DNA from: Cryptomeria japonica
Taxonomy: Eukaryota; Streptophyta; Pinopsida; Cupressales; Cupressaceae
Direction of reading: 5' to 3'
Length of the DNA stretch: 64,000 nt
Assembly: GCF_030272615.1 (NCBI RefSeq)
Contig: NC_081413.1
Location: forward strand, 21,828,501-21,892,500
The stretch's first letter is position 1; every line of letters begins with the position of its first letter. The notes under the pieces were generated by a model. That model saw nothing but the letters and a program-made list of their open reading frames with translations. It did not search any database and was not told the origin of the DNA. The position numbers and the translations under genes were made by a program. Of the stretch, positions 1-11,580 are shown one piece after another.

Positions 1-605
1 TCCAGGCACAGACGGGCCTGGACCCGACACAGACGCACCTGTCCGACATAGACACGCCTGGCACTGACACAGACGCGGTTCCGCGTTTTTGCATATTTCA
101 ACTACCCTATTCCTAGCGCATTTATTGCTACTTAGCATGCATTAACGACAAAACTTGAAATGCGTGAAAGTACGAGGAGGTTTTCTGGTACTTACCGGCT
201 CTCCTACATCTGCTGGTCTCTGGAATCGGCGAACACGGTCGAATCTATGAATGAAAGCCATCGCTGCTGACTGCTGCTGCTCTTTTCTCGCTCTGCACTG
301 TGATCTTCTAAGGGTGTGGATGACAATGAGGATGTCTTTTGCCCATGGTCTATCTTATAGCCTAGCCTAGCCCTCGTCTTCATTTCCCGAGTCAGTCTTT
401 CTCATCCCGTGACTTTGTCACTTTATCCGGTCAGTCCATTCTATCCCGTCTTTCTTATCGAGAGATTGTCTGCAATCTTTTCAGACATTTTCATCCAATC
501 TCTCGAGGGGGCATATCATTCCCATTCTGGGGCAACTCTGTATCAGTTCATCTTATCTTCTTTGAAACAACGTGACAAGCCGCATTGTCTCAAAGAGGGG
601 CAAAA
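1..605 (+). mobile_element. 3' internal tail of an LTR retrotransposon (element A, partial)
   Basis: No convincing coding sequence is present. The first 80 bases hold about five degenerate copies of an 11-12 nt unit (GACACAGACGC, GACATAGACACG). The stretch ends in a purine-rich run (about 590-605) directly followed by TGTAGACACC, the layout of a polypurine tract abutting a 3' LTR. The body of the element would lie upstream of the window. This reading is inferred from the tract and the LTR-like sequence that follows. Confidence 0.5.
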
Positions 606-1385
606 TGTAGACACCTAAAATTGTCATGTCTAATTAAATAAATATTTTTTATTTAATTATCTAATCCTAATTCTTCTATTAATTAAATAAATCTTTATTT
701 ATTTAATTAATTCATTTATCCTCTTCTAGCCTTATTTCTCATTTAAATAAATACATTTATTTATTTAAATTACCCCTTTTCATAAATTAGATAAATATTT
801 TTATTTATTTAATTGTCTTATTCTTCTATTAATTAAATAAATATTTGTTTATTTAATTAATTCATTATCTTTTTCTACACATGACACATGTCATTCATCT
901 CTTAATTCCTACACTACATACCTCTTTCATTATTTTGGTATTTCTTATACCTACCCTCTAATCCTAGCCGACCTCTCTTTTTACACCTCTCAATCTTAAC
1001 CCTCCATTTCTTATTGTGTCTTCTATTTAAGGAGATGCTTTCTTCATGATCAAACCCTAAGGACACATGCTAATGATCTTTTATGCAATTGACTACACTA
1101 CGATCCTACTTGCAACCACATTCCATTCTTTGTTGAGCTCTTGTGCATATAAAAATCTGAGAGCAAATATATCAAGCAAGATCAATGGAGATTGGAAGAA
1201 TGGAGATCAAAACCCTATTGGACATGTGATGGTATAATCTTTGTGATTTGAGTTATTTTGCATTGTCTTAGGTTATCTTCATATGTTATGGTGGATCTTT
1301 GTTCATTGTTAGGCTAGGGTTTGGTGGTTGAATTCATTTAGCCTTTCAATATTGTTATTATTGTTATCCATTTTCATCATACACA
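606..1385 (+). mobile_element. 3' LTR of element A (TGTAGA family)
   Basis: Starts TGTAGACACC after a polypurine tract. Its 5' part is a series of A/T hairpins, its middle has a TATA-like box (TCTATTTAAGG, about 1021-1033), and it ends near CATACACA at about 1384. From about 1386 the sequence reads in frame into a gypsy protease ORF, so element A probably inserted into that gypsy element. The 3' border is approximate because the matching 5' LTR and TSD lie outside the window. A related LTR starts at 62341. Confidence 0.55.
631..861. repeat. Array of four A/T palindromes
   Basis: Four consecutive inverted repeats built from TAATTAAATAAAT: 631-659, 678-711 (15-bp arms), 741-770 (12-bp arms) and 828-861 (15-bp arms, one mismatch). 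They sit in the first quarter of the LTR. The related LTR at 62341 has comparable hairpins at 62427-62458 and 62473-62498, so the design seems to belong to the family. Confidence 0.8.
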
Positions 1386-1976
1386 ATATCTAATAGTGAC
1401 ACAGACCTACCCACCGGTTCAGCTAGAATTGGAAAGGATCAAGAATTCCAAACCCTAGAGGTTTATGTTGGAACCACTATCACTCAAGAGCCTTCACAGG
1501 TAGATCCTTTCTATGTCACTTTGTTAGTAAACAACCGGTTGATAAAGAACTGCATGATAGATTCAGGAGTTGTTGCTAGTGTAATGCCCTATGGTGTTAT
1601 GAAAGAATTAGGACTATTAGTAACCACTATATATGGAAAATGCTATGCTATGGATAATAGGGAAGTACCTGTGATAGGTACAATGAAAGATGTTGAAGTA
1701 AAAATAGCAGCATTCCCAAAGGCAAATTATAAAATGGATGTTATTATTACTGATACCAAGCCCCATTATGGTATGTTACTGTCCAGACAATGGGCAGCAA
1801 TAGTAGGAGGAAATGTTCAACTAGATTTATCTTATGCCACCATTCAAATCAATGGAAATTAGGTCAAGTTGTACAGAGAGCCACGTGCTCCTAACGTAAT
1901 AGAAAATGTAGACCCTAATATGCTCAATTGTATGATTGATGTAGATCTTGATAACTTTAGACTTCAACCAATTTTA
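1386..1976 (+). pseudogene. Retroelement aspartic protease (gypsy, partial)
   Basis: The frame is open from about 1383 and reads through 1521-1862. The catalytic D-S-G triad is visible as MIDSGVVASVMP (about 1554-1590), followed by GKCYAMDNREVPVIG and a hydrophobic stretch with GMLLSRQW. This is the flap/core layout of a retropepsin that would cut the Gag-Pol polyprotein. A TAG at 1860-1862 breaks the frame, which then continues to about 1976 before shifting into the RNase H frame. Gag should lie upstream but is cut off by element A. Confidence 0.7.
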
Positions 1977-2710
1977 CGTCAGTTGAAGAATAATGACCCA
2001 TTGTGGTCGAATTAGAAGCACAACAGTATGGTTTATGGCAGGTGTATTTTGATGGAGCTTGCTCCAAAGAAGGATCTGGAGTAGGGGTTATTTTTGTATC
2101 CCCATCAGGTACAACTTTTAAGTATTCTTTCTTATTGGCTTTCCAATGCAAAAATAATACTGCAGAGTATGAAGCTCTATTGTTGGGGCTTGAAGTTACA
2201 AAACAGCATGGAATCCAGCTGTTGACAGTGTTAGGGGATTCAAAATTGGTTATTTCTCAGGTAAGATCCAAATATGCAAACAAAAATGATAGATTAAAGA
2301 GATATAAACATGTAGTTTGGGATGTCATTGAGCATTTTAGTGCCTTTTCTATTAATTGGATAGAGCGATCAAAGAATATTATGGAAGATTTCCTAGCTAA
2401 TGTTGCATTAAAAAATGATGATGCAACCCTAACCGGCATTTCCACTGTGGAAATAAAATCTAGGCCGGCCACCCCTGATAATGTGTATAATTGGCAAGTT
2501 TTTGCTAATGATGAAGATATTCTTAGGTTCATCCAATGTGTTGATGATTATGATGGACAAAAGATTGATTGCAATGCACTAGTGGAGGTGGTTGACAATA
2601 GGGAAACAATGTTTGGAAATGACTTGGTCCAGTTGGAAACCAATGAAATACCTAAAGGGTTGGTAGAGTTGGAAAGCATGTTTAGTTACAATGATAGTCA
2701 CTTACATTAG
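1977..2710 (+). pseudogene. Second RNase H (archaeal type) lying upstream of RT
   Basis: The stretch from 2003 contains an RNase H fold with all four acidic positions: VYFDGACSKEGSG (Asp, about 2045), NNTAEYEALLLGLE (Glu, about 2155), VLGDSKLVISQV (Asp, about 2236) and MEDFLANVAL (Asp, about 2383). The motif set is that of the archaeal/plant-type RNase H domain known as a secondary acquisition in Tat elements. It would degrade RNA in RNA-DNA hybrids during reverse transcription. Here it sits between protease and RT. Its C-terminal part (about 2460-2710) is acidic and resembles a linker to RT. Confidence 0.75.
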
Positions 2711-3782
2711 CAATCTACCACCAATGGAAGAATTAGAGGAGGTAAACCTGGGGACTAAATCATCCCCTAAGTTAGTATACATTGGGAAGAAATTAACCCC
2801 TCATGTCAGGACTAACCTTATTAATTTATTGAAGAAATATAAACATGTTTTTGCTTGGTCTTATGAAGACCTAAAGGCGTATAGACAAGATCTTTTTTAG
2901 CATGAAGTTCCTTTACTTCCAGATGCTAAGCCTTTCAGATAGAAACAGAGACCTATTAATCCCTTGTTAGAAACTAAGATGCAGTAAGAGTTGACTAAGT
3001 TAAGAGAAGGGGGAATTATCAACCCTATAAGGCATTCTTCATGGGTCTCCAATATGGTCCCAGTAAGAAAGAAAAATGGGGACATTAGATTGTGTGTGGA
3101 TTTTAGAAATTTAAATGTTGCTTCTTTAAAGGATAATTATTCTTCTCCCAATATGGAAGCTATGTTGCAGAGAGTAATAGGTTGTGATCTTTTATCCATG
3201 ATGGATGGTTTTTCAGGATACAATCAAGTGTTAGTGAAAGAATCTGAACAGTTCAAAACTGCTTTCAATACTCCATGGGGGACATATGTTTATGTAAGAA
3301 TGTCATTCAGATTGAAAAATGCTAGAGCTACATTCCAAAGAGCCATGGATGTAGCCTTCAAAGAATTCATTAATATTATCATGGTGGTTTATCAAGATGA
3401 TCTAACTTGTTTCTCTAAAAAGGCTGATGATCATTGTGGACATTTGGAAAAGGTGTTCAATAAAGCCTTGGAATTTGGTGTGTCATTAAATCCCAAGAAA
3501 TGTCATTTTGGGGTCACTGAAGGAAAACTACTACGACACATTGTTTCCAAGGAAGGGGTAAGGATAGACCCTAAAAGAATTGAAGCAATAAACAAAGTGC
3601 CTAAACCAAAGAATATTAAAGGTATCCAATCCTTTCTAGGCAAAGTGAATTTTGTTTGGAGATTCATTTCAAACTTTGTAGAGATAGTGAAGCCCATTGT
3701 CAAGTTGCTCAAGAAGGATATCAGATTTTGTTGGGATCAAGAAGCCTCAGAGGCTTTTGCTGAAATTAAGAAGGCCATTTAG
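2711..3782 (+). pseudogene. Reverse transcriptase (gypsy, Tat-like)
   Basis: N-terminal linker (LLKKYKHVFAWSYEDL, about 2827-2874), then the RT core: REGGIINPIRHSSWVSNMVPV, LCVDFRNLN, MMDGFSGYNQV, and the catalytic box as YQDD (3390-3401), followed by FLGKVNFVWRFI. This would be the polymerase making element cDNA. Stops interrupt it at 2898-2900 (TAG), at a TAG near 2940 in KPFR*KQRP, at a TAA near 2985, and at 3780-3782 (TAG). Most stops stand where Gln is usual. Confidence 0.85.
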
Positions 3783-4205
3783 GAAGCACTAGTGTTAAAA
3801 TCTCCTAATTACAGTAAGCCCTTTTCTCTGTTTTCTTTTGCTTCATATCATACAGTAGTTGCAGTATTGTTACAAAAGGATAATGAGGGATATGAACATC
3901 CCATAGCTTTCTACAACAAGTCTTTGCAAGAAGCAAAATTAAAATATGAAACCATGGAAAAACAAGCTTATGCCTTGGTTAAAGCTGTCAAGGCTTTTAG
4001 GCCATATCTGGTAAATGCAAATATCATTGCTTATGTCCCACATGCTACAGTTAAGGATATTCTATCCCAGTCCGAGGTTACAGGGAAAACATGCAGATGG
4101 ATTAATAGAATCCAAGAATTTGACTTGGAAATAAAGATCACCAAGTTGGTGAGAGGTATAGGTCTGGCTAAGCTCATGATTAAGTCTAATCTTTTGAATG
4201 TTTAA
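3783..4205 (+). pseudogene. Degenerate gypsy RNase H (tether-like)
   Basis: Continues the RT frame. The fold is recognisable (AVLLQKDNEGYEHPIAFYNKS, YETMEKQAYALVKAVKAF), but the first catalytic Asp is absent (FSFASYHTVV where gypsy elements usually have a DAS-type motif). The TD motif is also absent (IIAYVPHATVKDIL). Loss of the native RNase H site alongside a second RNase H is known in Tat elements and parallels retroviral connection domains. The loss could also be later decay, but the surrounding frame is intact. Confidence 0.7.
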
Positions 4206-5512
4206 ATACATAATGTTGAAGTCAAAAGTACTTCAGTCACTAGCATTGAGAGGCAACCTTGGTATTCAGAGGTAGTCTGATTTTTAAGAGATGTTGAATT
4301 CTCAGAAGGAATGACACATAGTCAGAAAAGAACTCTAAAACTCAAGTCACAAAAATATGTTCTCATTCAAGGTGATTTGTTTTGGAGAAAAAGAGATGGA
4401 GAATTGCTAATGTGTTTGGATGAATTCTAGGCTAAACGAGTGTTGACTGAAATGTATGATGGAGTATGTGGGGGTCATTACTTTGCTAAGACAACTACTG
4501 GTAAGATAATCTAGGCCAGGTACTATTGGCCTACCTTATTCAAAGATTCTCATGCACATGTATGGAAATGTGACCCATGTCAGAAGTTTTCATCCAAGCT
4601 GAAGTATGAAGGAGCCTTACCCCTAAATCTAGTCACAGTGGAAGCCCCTTTTGTCCAGTGGGGCATTGATTTTATTGGAGAGATTGTTGAGAGATCAGGA
4701 AGAGGTCATAGATGGATCATAGTAGCCACTGACTATTTCACTAAATGGATAGAAGCTATTCCTACAAGAAGAGCTACAAGTAAGGTTGTCATTGATTTCC
4801 TAATGGATAATGTAATAACTAGATTTGAAATACCTGCAAAATTGGTGATGGATAATGCCATGAGTTTCACGTCGGAAGAGTTTGTAGGATTTTGCACCAC
4901 TCATGGAATACTTATGTATTACTCTTCACCCTATCACCCTCAGGGGAATGGACAAGTAGAATCCAGCAATAAAAGCCTTTTGAACATCATCAAGAAAATC
5001 CTAGAAGAAAATAAGAGATCTTGGAATCAAAAATTGAAATTAGCTTTGTGGGAAGATAGAATAACAGTTAAGAAGGCCATTGGAATGTCACCTTTTGAAT
5101 TGGTTTATGGTACACAAGTCAGATTGCCAGTGAATAATCTTCTTCTAGTTTATAAGTTCTTGCAAGATGAGGACATGGAGCTATCTGAACCAATGGAAAA
5201 TAGAATGATCCAAATTGTGGTGGTGGAAGAGCTCAGAACTCTAGCTCATAAAAGAAATCAAAAGATCCAATTGCAGTCCAAATACCTTTTTGATAAAAGG
5301 ACATCATTAAGGAAGTTTCAAATTGATGATATTGTTCTTTAGTGGAATGCAAAAGGATAGGACAAGGGAAAGCAAAAAAAATTTGAATCATTATGGACTG
5401 GCTTTGTGGTCTGTGACTTAAATGGAAAGGATTCATATTTTGTGAAAAATATGAATGATGAAGTACATGAATTTTCAGTGCATGGACAATTCCTGAAACA
5501 TTATTTCTCTTG
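4206..5512 (+). pseudogene. Integrase (gypsy, Tat-like)
   Basis: A zinc-binding region (about 4455-4590: GGHYFAKTT ... YYWPTLFKD ... KCDPCQKF, second His apparently changed) precedes the DDE core: GIDFIGEI (Asp, about 4666), VMDNAMSF (Asp, about 4850), NGQVESSNKS (Glu, about 4956). A C-terminal domain with WTGFVV ends at TGA 5510-5512. It would insert cDNA into the genome. Stops at about 4428, 4512, 5340 and 5358 are TAG at probable Gln positions. Confidence 0.8.
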
Positions 5513-5989
5513 ATGTTCATGCATAGTAGGTCCTTTGTTTGTATATATTTTGTTTCCTTCCTATTGTTTTGTTTGGGTCTATGTTTTGGCCTGTTTCTCC
5601 AAAGTTTTTGAGTTTTCTTGTGTTGATCTTATGATCAACCATCCCCAGTCAGAGCCGCTATCATCACTATTTAAAAAATGGGTTTTCTTTCCCCATAATT
5701 GGCTAAGTTTTTGAAATTTTGAGATAGACACACTATCAATTGTTTCAAGTCTGTGTTGGGTCTTAAGGGTTTAGGGTTTTAATTTTAAATCATTCAATGA
5801 TCAAAAAACCCTCTGGTTTCTATTCCTTCATTACTTTATCCACTTAAGTAATGGGTCTTGGGGTCGTAAGAGGTGTCCCCCCATGTCATTTGCCTAGGCA
5901 GTTATTGAATTAATTGTAAAAATTTAGGCCTTATGTCTTTTCTTCCTAATGTTGTCAGGCCTAGTAAGTTGCATGCAGCTCTCAGATGG
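5513..5989. other. Spacer between integrase and repeat block
   Basis: No gene or repeat is recognised here. It is T-rich, non-coding sequence in the 3' untranslated part of the Tat-like element. Confidence 0.5.
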
Positions 5990-7600
5990 ATCTATGGTTT
6001 CGCTGTTTCATTAGGCGAAGTTGCGCATGGTTTAACACTCATGAAATGGCGAAAGGGAAAAGTGTGTTCAATGGCACATTTGGTTCGGTTTAAAAGGGCT
6101 TCATCTCGTTCAAGATCTAATAGCTGGCGTTATTTCACGGCCGAAACTTGCAAGTGAAATACCTTTTGCGAAATGGCGAAAGCGTTTGGTGGGACCTTGT
6201 AGCGAAGACTTTCCAAGTGACTAAAAGGTGATCAAGTCCAATCTGATCCAATGGTTCACATTGTTTCGTGGCTGATAGATGCTCAAAGGTTATGCCCTAC
6301 GAAATAGCGAAAAGGTTTTTTGGCCTATGAAAAGGGGTTTTTAATAAGAGCATAATAGATGCGCAAGTCTCATTTCATCTGACGGTTAGCGCAGCTTCGC
6401 AGGAGGAAGATGCTCGACAGTTAACTTTCGCGAAGTAGCGAAATGACATGGCACTCCAAGCAGGCAATCCAGTTGGTCGAGATGGCGAGTAAGATGATGG
6501 CATGTGGTAGAAGGTCAAAATAGTCAGCAAGTCGGGTCTAAGGATTAAAAGGTGGGTCCTAGCGGTGAGTCATGCTGCGGGATAAGAGGTGACCTGGCAG
6601 ATACAAGTGGCAAGGATGAGGTGGAATCCAGTGTTTTCTTTCAGCAAATGAAAGGTTGACATGTCAGTTTAAAAGTGACTAGACGCCAGGTGGATGGAGT
6701 TTGAGTCAGAGGGCCCACGTCTATCGAAATTAGTTAAGTTGTTAAGCATCGAGAAAGTCAAATATAATCTAATAGCCCACATGAATTCGCAATGGTAAAG
6801 TGCTCATGTTTTATGCCCTGCGAAATAGTGAAAAGGTTTTTGGGCCCCGAAGACAGATAAAGCATGAAGTTAAAAGGGGATCAACTCTGTTTTGATCCAA
6901 GGGCTCATGTTGTTTCGTGGTTGTGAACCAACCAAAGGATATGCTTCATGAAAGAGTGAAAGGAATTGAAGGTTCATCGAGGTGTAATGCTAGATGGTGA
7001 TGCGTCAATTGACATGTGGTTTTAGAAGTAGGAAAGGGCCCGCCAAGGTGTAACCGGCGGTTATAAGGGAAAGACACATGGCTGACATTGAACTAAACTC
7101 GAAGAGTTTTCCAAAGCTAATGGTTGACTGCCACATGGCATTCAGTAACCAATGATAGAGTGGCATAAGTAAATAAAGCATAAAGGTCTCCATTAAAGGA
7201 TGGTCATCTTTGATTTGATCCAACGCTTCGCATTGTTTCGTGGTCCAAAGTTCAAAGTAGTTTAAGCTATGCGAAATAGTGAAAGACCATTAGCCGTCAA
7301 GATAAAGGCACAGTTAATGAAAAGGCTGACGATCCCAATAAGAGTTAAATGTTGAGCAGTTGAAGTTCCATCAAATGCCTGGTGCAGCTTCACAAAGGAA
7401 AAGTCCTCAAAGGATAAAGCCTGTGAAATGGCAAAAAGGAGGTAGGTCCTAGTGCTAAGGCAAAGTTGTTAAGTCAGTGTAAAGGCCGATCAAGTTTCAT
7501 TTGATCGGACGGTTGGTGTGATTTCGTTTAACGAAATTGCTCGAAGGTTACGCTCTGCGAAATAGCGAAAGAGGGAAAGGGAAAAATGTGCAAGTATGTT
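5990..7600 (+). repeat. Degenerate tandem repeat, about 130-bp unit
   Basis: A core resembling TGCGAAATAGCGAAAAGG recurs at about 6041, 6168, 6298, 6426, 6822, 6951, 7270, 7420 and 7556. Early spacings are 126-130 bp and later ones are 130-150 bp or multiples. Many units also carry an upstream block like TGATCCAA..TTC..ATTGTTTCGTGG (about 6240, 6890, 7212, 7498). Such blocks in the 3' untranslated region are a known trait of Tat/Ogre elements and a suggested source of satellites. Confidence 0.75.
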
Positions 7601-7945
7601 GTGACCCATTGGAGCGAAAAATCGAATTCTCTCATGAATTCAATTCTGAAGGGACAGTCGAAGCATGCAGTATCAATGTCGTAGTTAAGAGTATAGTACA
7701 ATATATGATCTCCTACCGATTGAGTGAAGATTTCATTCCAAACAATTATTGCAAAGGAGTGGTTGTAGAGCTATTTTCTTCAAATACAGAGCAAATTCAT
7801 TCAGTTGCAGAGCGGATTCCTTCAAGCTAAAGAAAGTTTTCTTGTACTTTTGTGTGGTAATTCCTTAGCAGTGTGTTTTAATTGAGGTCTTGATTTGTCA
7901 CAGAACTAGTTGGGGGTAATAGTGTAATTGCTTGCATATCTTAAG
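7601..7945 (+). other. Spacer before the 3' ORF
   Basis: An open frame of about 97 codons (7537-7830) begins inside the last repeat unit, but no domain is recognised and it is probably leader sequence. From 7831 to 7945 the sequence is T-rich. A separate transcript or splicing would be needed to express the downstream ORF; no clear promoter is seen. Confidence 0.35.
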
Positions 7946-9397
7946 ATGGTACCTAAGAGAGAATTATCAATGAAAGTTAATTACCAGGAAAGGGCCATTT
8001 GTGATGATTTTCTCGAGCAGTTGACATTGTCAACTAATCAAGCATCAAAACTGAAAGAACTGGTGCCAAGAGCTCCTCGTTTGAAGATAGGAGAAGGGTT
8101 ATATGACAAGGGTAATTGGTTGAGAGACCCACAGGTTGGGTTTCTTGGATTGGGGTTGTTAAAAGTTGGATTTGGCATGAGAAATTCCCCAGCCCCGCAG
8201 AACAGCATCTGGGAGTTAGATGCGGGAAAATTGGTAGTTCCAGGAGTATTTATGGATATGGATCTCATGACTCAGATTGTGCACAACTATGATCCAGTCA
8301 CAAGAAGAATTAGGGATATAAATGGGAAAGCCCTCATTGAAATAAATAATGAGGAATTCAGAAGTGGTTTTGGGCTTAATGAGTTTACTAATTTCCTAGA
8401 GCCTATTAATTTCAAATCACTAGCTCAAGTGTATAGTGCACAGAGGAACCACCTTAGAAATGAGCCTCTTAAGGAATTTTTTGTGAAGATGGGTGGGTTG
8501 ATAGTTGTAGGACCCAACACTAAAGAGCCCTTCTCATTGAATTTGTTCACCCTTAGTGCTAAGGGATTGTACTGGTCACTCTGCCATATTTTAGGAGAGG
8601 ATGCTAAGGCAAATATGCCCAATCATTACATGCTAATGATTGCTCAGATTTTGAATCCTTCTATTACAGTAACCTTTGATTATGCTTCCTTTATTACTGA
8701 TGCTATCCATGAAGGGTTGATAAGAATAAAGAATGGGAAGGTTGATAGGCCTTTTGGATGGTATTCCCTCCTCATGCATATGTTTTTATTCAAAGGTGGT
8801 GATTATTTTGCAAGTGGGATGGACCTTATAAAAGAGAAAGATGGAGAAAAGATGCCAGTGCAATTATGGAGTACAGTGTTGTCATGGGACATAGATGATG
8901 CTAGTTTCTTAAAATTTGATAAATGTTTTGCATCAAAGATTAGGACTCTCCTTTGTTCAGAAAATCCAAGAATCTCCAAGGTTCTTTTGGAATTTATTAG
9001 ACCAAAAGAATTTGTAGAAAATATAAAAATTGTTCATAATTGGGGTGATATTTACTTATACCCTATCTCCATAGTTTTCAGAGTATTTGGTTTCAGAGAC
9101 ACACCATTTTTATTGCCCTTTGAGGTCCCTCTCAAAGTGGGAACTGCAGAAATCCTCAGAGAAATTGGTAGTGTGCAAGAAGTAGAGCTGACAGGCATGG
9201 GTAAAGGGACTATTTTCCCTACGGTTACTATAGCCCACCAATTTGTAATAACCAAGGGAGGTTGGAATTGTTTTGAGGATTTTCTTAAACCTTATCATTT
9301 GTCAACTACAGTGTCTAGGTGTGACGATCCTGAAGATTTCTTTAATGGCATGTTTAGAAAGAGAGCAGTGTGCAGAGGTAGACCCCATCAGTTCTAG
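7946..9397 (+). pseudogene. Accessory 3' ORF of the Tat-like element, N-terminal half
   Basis: An uninterrupted run of 483 codons from ATG 7946, the longest intact frame in the window. The product is mixed alpha/beta in composition, with no signal peptide and no clear membrane segment. Recognisable blocks: EINNEEFRSGFGLNEF (about 8339-8386), LNLFTLSAKGLYWSLCHILG (about 8539), FDYASFITDAIHEGLIRIK (about 8680-8735), PFGWYSLLMHMFLFKGGDYF (about 8753). I do not recognise the family. A similar block order occurs in the accessory ORF at 52612-53110. It ends at a TAG, and a frameshift near 9440 joins it to the next segment. Confidence 0.6.
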
Positions 9398-11580
9398 TTT
9401 CCTGAAGACCTCATTAGAAATGAGTTTGATCTAATGAGCAGGAGCTGAGGAATGAAAAATGGGTGGCTTATAAAAAGGCCTTAGATTTTGTACATCAGTT
9501 TGATACCAGCTATGACCCATTGTCTAGCTTTTTCCCCTTTGAGGAGAAAATAAAATTCCTAATTCTTTGCTTTGAGGATGTAATGCAGACTCTGAAAGAA
9601 AAGAGGGAGGTTGTGATTAAAAACAACCCTGAAAAGGTGAGAATGCTTCTAAGTAGGTCTGTCCCCACTAGAGCAATCCCCCCTGGTGACTATACGTTGC
9701 ACAAGAAGTCTAATTATAGTATGCTGATGCCTACAATAGGGGAGCCCTCTACCTGTAAAGAAAAGAGGAAGATGCAAGAGGTCATTGACATCCAAGAGAG
9801 CCTAAAGAAGCAGAGAGTAGGAAAAGAAATACAATCTGATACACCCTTGTATTCTCCATCCCAATCCCCTATTCATATAGGAGATGATCAGGCAGAAACT
9901 AAGCAACTGATATAGTTAGGTAGCCTGGGAGAAATAGCCTACACATATGATGAAGTAGAAGAAGGAATGCCAGAAGAGCCCCTTGCTGCTGAGATGAACA
10001 TCACTACCAATGCGCTTAAGGGCCAGGAGTGGGATCCTGAGATCAAATAGGTCAGTGAGGACTGCTTGGCTGACAATAACTTTGTTACATCAGGAGCATT
10101 CATGCAGTTTGTATGGAAGCAAAACATTGATAAATACAGTACAAGGTGTGAAAAGAGAAAAGGTGAGCAGCCTCATAGAGATCGAGCTATGGTTGAGGAG
10201 GAAATAAAGCAAGAAATGATGGATGAGTTTAAGACCATCACTCTTGAGCAAGGAAGAGATATGGTGGCACAAGCTGGAGTACTCATTCTCCCTGAGTGGG
10301 ACATAGCAGATGCCTTGGTATTGGAGGCAGTGAGAAAAGAAACTAAACCCATGGAGGGAATCACTTTTAGCAAAGACAATGTTGCATTGGTTATGTGGTC
10401 CCTCAAAAGAGATGAAAGGAGGAGAAATAAGGACACCCCAGGGTCAACTTACCTTGGTGGAATGATAGTAAAAAGAGTACAAAACACAGGGGTGGTGGAA
10501 GCTGCTAGCACTGTGCTAGAAACTGCAAAGTTTAGTGTTGCGGTAGAAGAAAGGGAAGCTAAGGAAAAAGAAGACCTCCAAGTCAAGTTGGAGACAATTT
10601 TGAAGGCTTACAACAGTGCTAAGGAAGAGGTGAGGGGTAAAGATAACATCATTGCTAAGCTGGAAAGCCAGTTGACAAGACAGTACCATCAAGGTGAGTC
10701 TTCAACACTGATGATCTCCTCTTCTCCTACAAGACCTCCACCTACCAGCCCCATTATTGAGTTGCCACCATCTCCAACACCTTCTAGCTCTTAAATGATC
10801 AAGATCACTCCCCAAGAATTGGAAAATTTAAAACAAGCTCAGGCCTTGTATGCCAAGAAGTATGAAGAAAGAGTAAGGGCTACCATTTCAAGTTTTACAG
10901 ACACCATGAGTGCCTCACTATTGTACAACAACGTAAGCAAGATTTTAGATATGTGGAATGAGCTTAATGGAGATAAGGCACTTTTGACACCTATTTTTGA
11001 CAAGTGGAAGCCTAGAGAGCAGGATTTGGAGCTTATTTGTGTATCTTATGATGAAGCAGGGGCTGATCCTATCATCAAATCCACTTGTGACACCACAAAG
11101 GATCTAATAAAATTAGCATAAGGGATAGACAATGTTGACAAGAAGATGAACTTGTACAAAAAGGAGTACACTGATTAGGTTTTTGAATTTCTCCCAAGAG
11201 TTTTTGTCAGCCCAAATCAATTAAAGGACAAACAAGTGTGGCTTAAGGAATTAGTGGCCAAATTGTCAGCCAGAATAAAATGAATTGTTGACTTAGATGA
11301 TGCTTCCTTTTTTGTTGTAACAATTTAGGAGATAGAGAGAATCAAATCTCATTACGGTTTTCTCAATTTAGAGGTTAACAAGATGAGGAATTCATGGAAA
11401 AGGTTAACCAAGGCTAAAGCAAAAGTGATTAATTTCACATGGCCGGCTGATGATGTATACAATGCGTGGATGAGAAAATATCCAAGATGTAGAGCAGTTA
11501 GAAGGTGATCTTGAACAATTAGAAGAGGTTGCAACCGGACAATAGGTAGAAGAAGCTGCAAAGGTCAAAAAGGACCTGTA
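9398..11580 (+). pseudogene. Accessory 3' ORF of the Tat-like element, C-terminal half
   Basis: The frame continues at 9463-9915, 10066-10794 and 10795-11121, all in one phase, and further to about 11490. It then shifts to a last piece ending at TAA 11578-11580. Stops include 9913 (TAG), about 10048 (TAG), 10792 (TAA), 11119 (TAA) and 11176 (TAG). The product is charged. About 10540-10680 looks like a coiled coil (EEREAKEKEDLQVKLETILK) and is followed by a Ser/Pro-rich linker (10700-10791). With the N-terminal half it would total about 1,200 residues. Function unknown. Confidence 0.5.

Noticed and set aside
409-618. 69-codon open frame
   Set aside because: It crosses the polypurine tract and LTR start of element A; no domain.
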